In this document: positions 25,377-33,166 of the stretch, piece by piece
Numbering within the stretch: the first letter of the stretch is position 1
Layout: each line of letters begins with the position of its first letter
Source of the DNA: Thermoanaerobaculum sp964488355
GTDB taxonomy: Bacteria > Acidobacteriota > Thermoanaerobaculia > Thermoanaerobaculales > Thermoanaerobaculaceae
Assembly: GCA_964488355.1 (NCBI GenBank)
Contig: CAZAUJ010000011.1
Span: forward strand, 28,795 to 92,794
DNA: 64,000 nt
Direction: 5' to 3'
Notes under the pieces: generated by a model
The model's database searches: none
The model's input: only the letters and a program-made list of their open reading frames with translations
Told to the model about the DNA's origin: nothing
Position numbers and translations under genes: made by a program

Positions 25377-26835
25377 AGAAGCCGGTGGTGGGTTTTTCCG
25401 CGGCGGGTTTGGCGCCTCCTGAGGCGGCCAGCTGCTGGTTGAGCTCCTTAATGCGCTCCTGTAAGCGCACGATGGTTTCCTTGTTTTCCGCTTCTACCCG
25501 AGCCTTTTCCGCACGCATGGCTTCCAGCTGGTTGCGCATTTCTGCCGCCACGGTGGTGGCCGAGCTCATTTCTTGGCGCAGTTGGGCCAACTGGGTTTGC
25601 AAATCGGCAATGATCTCGTCCTTCTCCTGCAGGCGCTCCTTCCAACGGATTTCCTGCTCCTCGTAGAGCCTTTTAATTTCCACCAGCTCCATAATCTCGG
25701 CAAAGTCCGATGGGGACGGTGCCATACCTTCCTCCCGATACTTTTCCTCAATGTGAGGAAACATCTTGCGCAGCTTGAGAGAGAGGTCCTCGGGGTCCAA
25801 GGACTTCTCCATGGCTACGCGGTAGTCAATGACGTTGTTCACCAGAAGGGCCAAGAGGCTCTGGTTCATGGACTGCATGCGGTAGTAGGCCACCGAGGAT
25901 TCCAGCTCCTCGTGAATCTCCTTGATTTCTCCCGCTTCAATGTGCTTGCCAACCTTGGGTGAGTTGATGAGCACCTCGACCGCCGGAAGCAGGCCCTGGC
26001 CGTCCTTGCGAGGCACCAGCTGCATGGACATCACGGCCCGCAACACCTGCGCCAGCTGGGAACGCACCTGGTCCTGCTGTTCCGGGGGGAAGGCGTCAAT
26101 GATGCGGTCCACCGTTTGGCTCGCCGAGTTGGTGTGCAGGGTGGAGAAGACCAGGTGCCCCGTTTCGGCGGCTGTGATCACGGTGGCAATGGTCTCCAAA
26201 TCGCGCATCTCCCCCACCATGATCACATCCGGATCCTGACGCATGGCGTTTTTCAAGGCTTCCTTGAAGGAAGGGGTGTCCGTGCCAACTTCCCGTTGCG
26301 AAACAGTAGCCAGGTGGTCGGAAAAGAGGAACTCGATGGGGTCCTCGATGGTGACCACGTGGCAGGGACGCGTCCTAATGATGTCCTGAATGATGGCTGC
26401 CAGGGTGGTGGATTTTCCCGAGCCGGTGGGCCCGGTGATCAACACCAGCCCCGCCGGGTACTGGGCAAAGGAGGCCACCACCTTGGGCAAGTTCAGATCC
26501 TCATAGTTCTTGATCTCGAAGGGGATACGCCTGAAGACAGCAGCCACCGAGCCCCGCTGCTGGAAGATGTTGCACCGGAAGCGAGCCACACCCGGCACAC
26601 CGTAACCCAGGTCCACCGATTGGTTTTTCTCAAACTTTTCCTTCTGCGCCGGGGTGAGCAAGGGCAGCACCATGGCTTCCACCTCGGCCGGCTTTAGGGG
26701 CGGGGACTTGATGGGCATGAGCTTGCCTTGGAGGCGTACCATCGGGGGGCGCATGGGCTTGAGGTGCAGGTCAGAAGCGCCCTTCTTGGTCATGAACCGC
26801 AGCAAGTCGTCCAGCGTGAGGCTCGTTGGCTCCAT
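25366..26835 (-). CDS. PilT/PilU-like twitching ATPase with C-terminal coiled-coil extension
   Basis: 489 residues. The core (about 1-375) is a type IV pilus retraction ATPase: ASDLHL box near residue 20, Walker A GPTGSGKST near 134, Walker B DPDVIMVGEMRD, and the His box STLHTNSASQTVDRIIDAFP. PilT proteins are normally about 350-380 residues. This one adds about 110 residues of heptad-rich helix (KRLYEEQEIRWKERLQEKDE, then LEAMRAEKARVEAENKE), ending KPTTGFFKR. The ATG at 26835 is supported by a TTGACC-N17-TAGATT promoter ending 7 nt before it, so the message is probably leaderless. It is alone on the minus strand; no pilin genes are adjacent. Confidence 0.9.
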   Translation of the reverse strand: MEPTSLTLDDLLRFMTKKGASDLHLKPMRPPMVRLQGKLMPIKSPPLKPAEVEAMVLPLLTPAQKEKFEKNQSVDLGYGVPGVARFRCNIFQQRGSVAAVFRRIPFEIKNYEDLNLPKVVASFAQYPAGLVLITGPTGSGKSTTLAAIIQDIIRTRPCHVVTIEDPIEFLFSDHLATVSQREVGTDTPSFKEALKNAMRQDPDVIMVGEMRDLETIATVITAAETGHLVFSTLHTNSASQTVDRIIDAFPPEQQDQVRSQLAQVLRAVMSMQLVPRKDGQGLLPAVEVLINSPKVGKHIEAGEIKEIHEELESSVAYYRMQSMNQSLLALLVNNVIDYRVAMEKSLDPEDLSLKLRKMFPHIEEKYREEGMAPSPSDFAEIMELVEIKRLYEEQEIRWKERLQEKDEIIADLQTQLAQLRQEMSSATTVAAEMRNQLEAMRAEKARVEAENKETIVRLQERIKELNQQLAASGGAKPAAEKPTTGFFKR

Positions 26836-26842
26836 CGGCTTG

Positions 26843-26871
26843 AATCTAGCACCCCGCGCGGCCAGGGTCAA
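26843..26871 (-). promoter_or_regulatory. Promoter of the leaderless PilT-like gene
   Basis: Minus-strand TTGACC (26866-26871), 17-nt spacer, TAGATT (26843-26848), then 7 nt to the ATG. It is the only leaderless candidate here with a clear -35 as well. Confidence 0.7.
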
Positions 26872-26986
26872 CGCGCCCAACAGGAGCGCGTGGTGCGAAA
26901 GGGCCAGGCCGGCCATCGGCACCCTCAGAGCCAAACGCTCGGATGGTGACGACAAGCTTCCGTTTGTTGGCCCTTCGGCGTCGGGC

Positions 26987-27358
26987 TTACTTGGCCAAAA
27001 GCCCAGCCACGATGGCTAGCGGGATGGTGAACTTAAAGCCCAGAAGCCAGAGAGACTGTCGCCGCAGCTCGGCAAAACGCTGGTCCCATTGCGACTGCAG
27101 GGCATCAAAACGGGCTTGCCAACGCTGCTCGGCCGTTTCGAAGCGCACTGGCCACTGCTGCTCCATGCCGTTGAGCTGGAGGCCGACACGGGAAAAACGC
27201 TCGTCCCAGCGTCGCTCCATGCTGTCAAGGCGCTGCTCCATGCGGTCCCCGAAGCGCGTCAGCCTCTCTTCCAAAAGGGTGAGGCAAGCCACGATGTCGC
27301 TCACAGCCTGACGAAGAAACTCGATAATCTGCTGCTGGGCAGCAACATAGCCCTCCAA
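26987..27358 (-). CDS. Small coiled-coil protein with C-terminal membrane helix
   Basis: 123 residues from a TTG; no ATG is available in frame. Residues about 25-100 are strongly helical with repeated Arg/Trp/Phe heptads (ERRWDERFSRVG, EQQWPVRFETAEQRWQARFD, QSQWDQRFAELRRQ), an internally repetitive rod. The end (WLLGFKFTIPLAIVAGLLAK) is a predicted membrane anchor. No ribosome site is clear, so the start is uncertain. The QxWxxRF periodicity argues for a real gene rather than a chance frame. Function unknown; similar small tail-anchored rods occur widely without assigned roles. Confidence 0.55.
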   Translation of the reverse strand: MEGYVAAQQQIIEFLRQAVSDIVACLTLLEERLTRFGDRMEQRLDSMERRWDERFSRVGLQLNGMEQQWPVRFETAEQRWQARFDALQSQWDQRFAELRRQSLWLLGFKFTIPLAIVAGLLAK

Positions 27359-27463
27359 TTTGGCTACCCGGCTTTCCAGGCTCTTGGCGCCGGTTGCGCT
27401 CGTAACCCCGTGCTAGGGCCAGGCTTGGCGCAAGCCAAGGGACCGGCATGGGCCGCCGGCCGG

Positions 27464-27469
27464 TAAAAT
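27464..27469 (+). promoter_or_regulatory. -10 element TAAAAT upstream of apgM
   Basis: TAAAAT lies 19 nt before the apgM ATG, with GGGGAGG between. No clear -35. Confidence 0.45.
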
Positions 27470-27488
27470 GGCGGGCGGGGAGGCAGCT

Positions 27489-28694
27489 ATGGACCCAATG
27501 GCGGTGGTGGAACGGCAGGCGCAGCAAAGCGACAGCCGCATCCTGTTCTTGGTGCTGGACGGCTTGGGCGACCTGGCCAACGCCCAGGGGCAAACGCCCC
27601 TCTCTGCCGCTCGCAAGCCCCACCTAGACCGGCTGGCGCGGGAAGGCTGCTGTGGACGCTTTGACCCGGTAGGACCGGGAATAACCCCCGGCTCCGGCCC
27701 GGGTCATTTGGCCCTTTTTGGCTACGACCCTCCCGACTACGAGATCGGCCGTGGAGTGCTGTCGGCTGTGGGCATCGACTTTCCCCTGCAGCCCGGGGAT
27801 GTAGCGGCGCGCTTTAACTTCTGCACCTTGGATGCGCAAGGGCGGATCTTGGATCGCCGAGCTGGACGCATTAGCACCGAGGAAAACCGCCGCCTGGTGG
27901 CCAAGCTGCGGGGGATTCGCCTACCGGGCGCAGAGCTGTTTGTGGAAACGGAATCGGAACACCGCGGAGTGCTGATCCTTCGGGGGCCAGGACTTTCGCC
28001 TCACCTTGCCGATACCGACCCGCAACAGGCTGGCTTGCCTCCTTTGCCCGTAAGGGCTCTGCGGCCGGAAGCAGAAGCAACGGCCGGTGTGGTGGCGGAG
28101 TTCGTCAACCGCGCCCAGCAGCTTTTAGCCGCCGAACCGCAGGCCAACGGCCTGCTGCTGCGTGGTTTCGACTCCCTGCCGCGGATCCCTTCTTTGGCCG
28201 AGCGCTTTCGCTTGCGACCCCTATGCGTGGCCACCTACCCCATGTATCGCGGGCTTGCCCGGCTAGTGGGCATGGAGCTGGCACCGCCGCCGGAAAGCGT
28301 GGCGGCCATTCCCGCGGTCCTGGCCGAGCATCTCCGAGAGCACGATTTTGTCTTCGTGCACGTAAAGTACACCGACAAAGCAGGGGAAGACGGGGATTTT
28401 GCCCGCAAACAAGCGGTCATCGAGGAGGTGGATGGCCTGCTGCCCTCGCTTTTGGCTTTTGAGTTTGAGGTGGTGGTGGTGACAGCGGACCATTGCACGC
28501 CAGTGGGCATGCGCAGCCACTCCTGGCACCCGGTGCCGGCGCTCCTTTGGGCTCCAGGTCGCGTGTTCGTGGACAGCGTAAAGACCTTCAACGAGGCCTC
28601 CTGTTTGGAAGGGGGGCTTGGACGCTTGCCCTTGCGCTTTCTGCTGGCGGAGGCCCTCGCCTGCGCAGGCAAGCTGGCAAAGTACGGCGCATGA
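27489..28694 (+). CDS. apgM: 2,3-bisphosphoglycerate-independent phosphoglycerate mutase, archaeal type
   Basis: 401 residues. Interconverts 3- and 2-phosphoglycerate in glycolysis. It belongs to the alkaline-phosphatase superfamily ApgM branch. Evidence is the N-terminal metal site ILFLVLDGLGDL, TPLSAARKPHLDRLAREGC, the phosphoserine-nucleophile region ITPGSGPGHLALFGYDP, HVKYTDKAGEDGD and the C-terminal metal ligands in VVTADHCTPVGMRSHSWHPV. The start at 27489 follows GGGGAGGCAGCT; a short in-frame lead from 27468 has no site. The archaeal-type enzyme is found in several thermophilic and anaerobic bacteria. Confidence 0.93.
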   Translation: MDPMAVVERQAQQSDSRILFLVLDGLGDLANAQGQTPLSAARKPHLDRLAREGCCGRFDPVGPGITPGSGPGHLALFGYDPPDYEIGRGVLSAVGIDFPLQPGDVAARFNFCTLDAQGRILDRRAGRISTEENRRLVAKLRGIRLPGAELFVETESEHRGVLILRGPGLSPHLADTDPQQAGLPPLPVRALRPEAEATAGVVAEFVNRAQQLLAAEPQANGLLLRGFDSLPRIPSLAERFRLRPLCVATYPMYRGLARLVGMELAPPPESVAAIPAVLAEHLREHDFVFVHVKYTDKAGEDGDFARKQAVIEEVDGLLPSLLAFEFEVVVVTADHCTPVGMRSHSWHPVPALLWAPGRVFVDSVKTFNEASCLEGGLGRLPLRFLLAEALACAGKLAKYGA

Positions 28695-28805
28695 GTGGGC
28701 CCGAGTTTGGTCTATCTGCGGGGGCGAACTTCTTCCGCGGCAGAAGCGTAAAAGCAGTTTGGGGGTCCATGATTTAAAGCAAGGAGGCCCCGGAAAGGAG
28801 TCCTT

Positions 28806-31529
28806 ATGAGTTGGCGTTATTTTGCGGGAGGGATGGTGCTTATGAGTGCAATAGCGGTAGCGCAAGGAGTTCCCGAAATTCCCTACGAAAAGCACGTTTT
28901 GCCTAACGGGTTGACCTTAATCATGCACGAGGACCACAAGGCGCCCATCGTTGCCGTCAACGTGTGGTACCACGTGGGCTCGAAGAACGAAAAAAAGGGC
29001 AAAACCGGTTTTGCCCATTTGTTCGAGCATCTGATGTTCAACGGCTCGGAAAACTTCAACGACGATTACTTCAAGGCCCTGGAAAAGGTGGGTGCCACCG
29101 ACCTTAACGGCACGACCAACGTGGACCGTACCAACTACTTTCAAAACGTCCCCAGCTCCGCGTTGGATTACGTGTTGTTCTTGGAATCGGATCGCATGGG
29201 CCACCTCTTGGGCGCCATCGACCAGGCCAAGCTGGATGAGCAGCGCGGAGTGGTGCAAAACGAGAAGAGGCAAGGGGAGAACCAGCCGTACGGGCTCGTG
29301 CGCCAGTTACTGGCCGAGTACACCTACCCAGCGGGTCACCCCTACTCTTGGACCACCATCGGTTCCATGGAGGACCTGAACGCGGCTTCTTTGGATGACG
29401 TGAAGGAGTGGTTCCGCACCTACTATGGGCCCAACAACGCGGTGCTGGTGGTGGCAGGGGACGTGAACCCGGCGGAGGTCAAGGCCAAAGTGGAGAAGTA
29501 CTTCGGGGAGATCCCGCCCGGCCCTCCCATTGCCAAGCAAACCGCTTGGATTGCCAAGATGACCGGTGAGCGGCGGGCCTGGGCCCAAGATCGGGTGCCG
29601 CAGGCACGAGTGTACATGGTGTGGAACGTGCCGCCGCTCACCGATCCTGAGGCGGATCTACTGGACTTGGTAGCTTCCGTGCTTTCCAACGGCAAGACCT
29701 CCCGTCTTTACAAGCGCTTGGTGTACGACGAACAAATTGCCACCGATGTGAACGCCTATGTGTGGGGCAAGGAGCTGGGCAGCCAGTTCATGATCGTGGC
29801 CACCGCCAAGCCGGGAGAGAACTTGGAACGGGTGGAGCGTGGCATTCGCGAGGAGCTGCAGCGCCTGTTGCAAAAGGGTCCCACGACGGATGAGGTGGCG
29901 CGGGCGCAACTCACGTATCGGGCTGATTTTCTCCGGGGCATTGAGCGTGTGGGTGGCTTCGGCGGCAAGTCGGACGTGCTGGCTTCGGGCGAGGTTTTCT
30001 GGGGTACACCCGAAGCTTACACGCGCCAGTGGGCGACGGTGGCGGCAGCCACGCCCACGAACCTGCAGGAGGTGGCACAGAAGTGGCTTTCCGATGGGCT
30101 TTTTGTCCTGGAGGTGCATCCCTATCCCAAGCTGGAGGCAAAAGGCCCCGGTGTGGACCGCAGCAAGCTGCCGGAGGTGGGGCAGCTGCCCGAGCCCCGT
30201 TTCCCGGAGGTGGCTACCCTCAAGTTGGACAATGGCTTGCAGCTGGTGGTGGCCCATCGGCCGGCGGTGCCATTGGTGGAAATGGAGTTGGTGCTGGATG
30301 CAGGCTTTGCCTCTGACAGTAAGGACAAGCTGGGACGCGCGAGCTTGGCCATGGCCATGCTGGACGAAGGGACAACCACGCGCAACGCGCTGCAAATTTC
30401 CGATGAGCTGCAAAAGCTGGGGGCGGAGCTTTCCACCGGTTCTACCTTGGATGCGTCCTTCGTGTCCATGTCGGTGTTGAAGGAAAAGCTTGCTGAGTCG
30501 CTGGCGCTTTTTGCCGATGTGGTGCTGAACCCCACCTTCCCACAGGCGGACTTTGAGCGTCTCAAGAAACAACAACTGGCTGCTATTGCACGCGAGAAGG
30601 TCACGCCCGTGGCCATGGGTTTGCGTGTGCTTCCCACCTTGCTTTACGGCCGCGAGCATGCCTATGCCGTGCCGTTTACCGGCAGCGGCACGGAGGCGAC
30701 GGTGGCCAAGCTCACGCGTGAGGATCTGGTTGCCTTCCATCACGACTTGTTTAAGCCCAACAACGCCACCCTCATCTTCGTGGGCGACGTGACCGCCGAA
30801 GAGCTGAAGCCCTTGGTGACCAAGCTGTTCGCCAGCTGGAAGCCGGGGGAGGTGCCTAGGAAGACGCTCACCCAGGCGGCCGGACCCCAAGGGCGGGAGG
30901 TATACATCCTGGATCGGCCGGGTTCGCAGCAGTCGGTGATCGTGGCTGGGTTGCTGTTCCCGCCAAAGAACGACCGCCGCGAGCCGTCATTTCGCCTGGT
31001 GCACGAGGTACTGGGGGGTTCCTTCACCTCGCGGCTGAACATGAACCTGCGGGAGGACAAGCACTGGTCCTACGGCGCCCGGGTTATCTTTCCCGATGCC
31101 CGCGGGCAGCGTCCCTTCTTCGCCCTGGCACCGGTGCAGGCGGACAAGACCAAGGAAGCGCTGGCGGAAGTGGCGCGGGAAATTGCCGACGTGGTGACCT
31201 CTCGCCCCATTACGGCCGATGAGTTGGCTAAGGCCAAGGACCAGCTCACGCTTACGCTGCCGGGAGAATGGGAAACCAACGGCGCGGTGCTGCGCACCCT
31301 GTTCGAGGTGGTTCAGTTTGGGCTGCCCTGGGACTACCCAGTGGCGTCGGCGCGGGAGGTGAGGGCCCAGGAGCTTCCGGTTGTGCAGCAGGTGGCCGCA
31401 GCGGTGGTGCAGCCGGCGAAGGCGGTGTATGTGGTAGTAGGGGATAGGGCCAAGATCGAAGCCGGTATACGGGAGCTGCAGCTGGGGCCGGTGCGGTTGT
31501 TAGACAGCGACGGGCGACTACTGGAGTAG
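28806..31529 (+). CDS. Secreted M16 family zinc metallopeptidase, two-halved
   Basis: 907 residues with a signal peptide ending IAVAQG. The inverted zinc motif HLFEH is at residues 71-75 with the distal glutamate in VVQNEKRQGENQPYG, giving the HxxEH-E set of insulinase-type peptidases. The second half (from about residue 465, ATLKLDNGLQLVVAHRP) repeats the fold but lacks HxxEH, as normal for the regulatory half. AAAGGAG precedes the ATG. It probably degrades peptides in the periplasm. It is followed by a stem-loop and a secreted peroxiredoxin. Confidence 0.93.
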   Translation: MSWRYFAGGMVLMSAIAVAQGVPEIPYEKHVLPNGLTLIMHEDHKAPIVAVNVWYHVGSKNEKKGKTGFAHLFEHLMFNGSENFNDDYFKALEKVGATDLNGTTNVDRTNYFQNVPSSALDYVLFLESDRMGHLLGAIDQAKLDEQRGVVQNEKRQGENQPYGLVRQLLAEYTYPAGHPYSWTTIGSMEDLNAASLDDVKEWFRTYYGPNNAVLVVAGDVNPAEVKAKVEKYFGEIPPGPPIAKQTAWIAKMTGERRAWAQDRVPQARVYMVWNVPPLTDPEADLLDLVASVLSNGKTSRLYKRLVYDEQIATDVNAYVWGKELGSQFMIVATAKPGENLERVERGIREELQRLLQKGPTTDEVARAQLTYRADFLRGIERVGGFGGKSDVLASGEVFWGTPEAYTRQWATVAAATPTNLQEVAQKWLSDGLFVLEVHPYPKLEAKGPGVDRSKLPEVGQLPEPRFPEVATLKLDNGLQLVVAHRPAVPLVEMELVLDAGFASDSKDKLGRASLAMAMLDEGTTTRNALQISDELQKLGAELSTGSTLDASFVSMSVLKEKLAESLALFADVVLNPTFPQADFERLKKQQLAAIAREKVTPVAMGLRVLPTLLYGREHAYAVPFTGSGTEATVAKLTREDLVAFHHDLFKPNNATLIFVGDVTAEELKPLVTKLFASWKPGEVPRKTLTQAAGPQGREVYILDRPGSQQSVIVAGLLFPPKNDRREPSFRLVHEVLGGSFTSRLNMNLREDKHWSYGARVIFPDARGQRPFFALAPVQADKTKEALAEVAREIADVVTSRPITADELAKAKDQLTLTLPGEWETNGAVLRTLFEVVQFGLPWDYPVASAREVRAQELPVVQQVAAAVVQPAKAVYVVVGDRAKIEAGIRELQLGPVRLLDSDGRLLE

Positions 31530-31552
31530 TGAGTCACAAGAGGGCAATGGCC

Positions 31553-31575
31553 AGGGGGTGGCCAGGCCACCCCCT
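31553..31575 (+). terminator. Stem-loop downstream of the M16 peptidase gene
   Basis: A perfect 10-bp inverted repeat, AGGGGGTGGC / GCCACCCCCT, with a 3-nt loop, 23 nt after the stop. No T-run follows, so it may slow or protect RNA rather than terminate it. Confidence 0.4.
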
Positions 31576-31662
31576 ATCTGCTTGAAAGGTGTCCTCGCCC
31601 TCTGATCGGGCTGGGGAATGCCCTGGGTTGCGGAAGGGTTGGGGAGACAGGAGGTGAGTAAC

Positions 31663-32181
31663 ATGCGCTTTTGGATATTGTCTTTGCTTTTTGCCGCGGC
31701 AGCAGTAGGCCAGGAATTGCTTAAGCCCGGCCAAGCTTTTCCTGCTTTCCAGTTGCTGGACCAAGACGGCAAGCCTTTCTCTTCCGCACAGCTGGCTGGT
31801 AAGCCCTTTCTCTTGTGGTTCTACCCTAAGGCCAACACGCCTGGGTGTACCAAGGAAGCCTGCCAGCTGCGGGACAACTTCGAGGCGTTCGCACGCCTAG
31901 GGGTGGCAGTAATCGGCGTTTCCTTCGACGGCCCGGAGGCCAACGCTCGCTTTGCCACCGAACATCGCTTTCCCTTTCCGTTGCTCTCGGACCAAGACCG
32001 CTCCCTGGCGGTGCAGGTGGGCGCAGCAGACAGTCCCAAGGCCTGGTTCGCCAAGCGCATCTCCTACCTGGTAGGTGCTGACGGGCGGGTGCTCAAGGTC
32101 TACCCCAAGGTTTCCCCTGCCGAGCACGCTCAGGAAGTGCTTAAGGACTTGCGGGAGTTCGGTTTGGCCACCGCGCCCTAG
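31663..32181 (+). CDS. Secreted peroxiredoxin (AhpC/TSA, BCP-like)
   Basis: 172 residues from the ATG after AGGAGGTGAGTAAC, giving a signal peptide (MRFWILSLLFAAAAVG). The thioredoxin-fold core has the peroxidatic motif PKANTPGCTKEAC: Cys62 is peroxidatic and Cys67, five residues on, is the resolving cysteine of the BCP type. SFDGPEANARFATEHRFPFP follows as in the family. Export to the periplasm is unusual for BCP-type proteins, which are mostly cytoplasmic. Possible substrates are periplasmic hydroperoxides; the thiol reductant is unknown. Its stop shares CTAG with the convergent stress protein gene. Confidence 0.92.
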   Translation: MRFWILSLLFAAAAVGQELLKPGQAFPAFQLLDQDGKPFSSAQLAGKPFLLWFYPKANTPGCTKEACQLRDNFEAFARLGVAVIGVSFDGPEANARFATEHRFPFPLLSDQDRSLAVQVGAADSPKAWFAKRISYLVGADGRVLKVYPKVSPAEHAQEVLKDLREFGLATAP

Positions 32182-33023
32182 CTGCGGGTGGCGCACAGTA
32201 CCGGCACCGGTGACCGCCGGGTCACGTACTCGCTGGTGGAGCCCAACACCGCTTCCACAATGCGGCTATGACCGTGCGCCCCCATGAACAGGAAATCGTG
32301 CTCAGCCGGGTCCAGCATGGCCAGCAGCACCTGCTCCACCGCTTCCCCCTTTTCCCACACTCCCTCGCTCGCTACGCCGAAGGGCTGCAAGAGCTCACTG
32401 GCCTGCTCCAGGCGGGCGCGGGCGACAGCCTCATCGTTGCCCAACGTGACAACGGTAAGGGACACTCCCAGGCTGGAGGCCACTTCCCCGGCCAGATTCA
32501 GCGCTCGTACCGCCTTGGGGCTGGCATCGAAGGCCACCAGCGGTCTTTGCGGCACCCGGGGATTTTCCGGCACCAAGAGCACCGGTACGGGGCATCGCCG
32601 CAAGAGCCGGGCGGCATTGGAGCCCAAGAACTGCGGGTGTTGGCTGGCGTTCACCCCCCTTTGGCCCAGGATCACGAGATCGGCGGTGGTGGCCTCTTCA
32701 CACAGCTTTTCCACCACGCCGCCATGGTGGAGGACGAAGCGGTGCAGCACTCCCTTTTCCTCTGCCTGTGCCTCGAAGCGATCCTTGAGAAGCTGGGCGA
32801 ACTCCAAAAGGGACTGCTCCACCTGCGCCTGCAAGCGCAGAAAGGGCTCGAACCCCATAGCGCCGGAAACGTCACTGATGAAGGCGCCGGCCACGTAAGT
32901 GGCGTCCACCACGTGCACACCGCGCACGCAGGAGCCGAGCCGGCTGGCCAAATCCAGGGCCAGGCGCTCGGCATCTGCGCCGTAAACGGAGCCATCCAGG
33001 CCACAAACAAGGTGCTTCAGCAT
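32178..33023 (-). CDS. Tandem universal stress protein (two UspA domains)
   Basis: 281 residues from the ATG at 33023, 5 nt after GGGGAGG. Two UspA folds are joined. The first ends around residue 150 with DLVILGQRGVNASQ and LLRRCPVPVLLVPE. The second starts PLVAFDASPKAVRALNLA and ends FLFMGAHGHSRIVEAVLGS, followed by VTRRSPVPVLCATRS. The G-x-x-G-(9)-G-S/T ATP-binding pattern is kept in the second domain and only partly in the first. USPs bind ATP or AMP and promote survival under growth arrest. The gene is monocistronic and divergent from the E1 dehydrogenase. Confidence 0.92.
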   Translation of the reverse strand: MLKHLVCGLDGSVYGADAERLALDLASRLGSCVRGVHVVDATYVAGAFISDVSGAMGFEPFLRLQAQVEQSLLEFAQLLKDRFEAQAEEKGVLHRFVLHHGGVVEKLCEEATTADLVILGQRGVNASQHPQFLGSNAARLLRRCPVPVLLVPENPRVPQRPLVAFDASPKAVRALNLAGEVASSLGVSLTVVTLGNDEAVARARLEQASELLQPFGVASEGVWEKGEAVEQVLLAMLDPAEHDFLFMGAHGHSRIVEAVLGSTSEYVTRRSPVPVLCATRS

Positions 33024-33132
33024 AGGCACCTCCCCGCGCTTGCCGGCTTTGATGGCCGACCGCGCTCATTTGCCAAAGGACCCAGCCCTCACTAACAATG
33101 TGAAGCCCACGAGGGCCCCCGGCAAGGTGCGC

Positions 33133-33138
33133 TAAAAT
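33133..33138 (+). promoter_or_regulatory. -10 element TAAAAT of the E1 dehydrogenase gene
   Basis: TAAAAT preceded by GCGC, 28 nt before the ATG at 33167 and followed by GGAGG. The ATG at 33137 lies inside the hexamer and cannot be the start of a message made from it. Confidence 0.5.
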
Positions 33139-33166
33139 GCGTCTTGGTTGCAAAACGGAGGCCTGG

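Noticed and set aside
33137..33166. An earlier ATG for the E1 dehydrogenase gene
   Set aside because: The ATG at 33137 overlaps the -10 TAAAAT, so it would lie upstream of the transcript; ATG 33167 has GGAGG.
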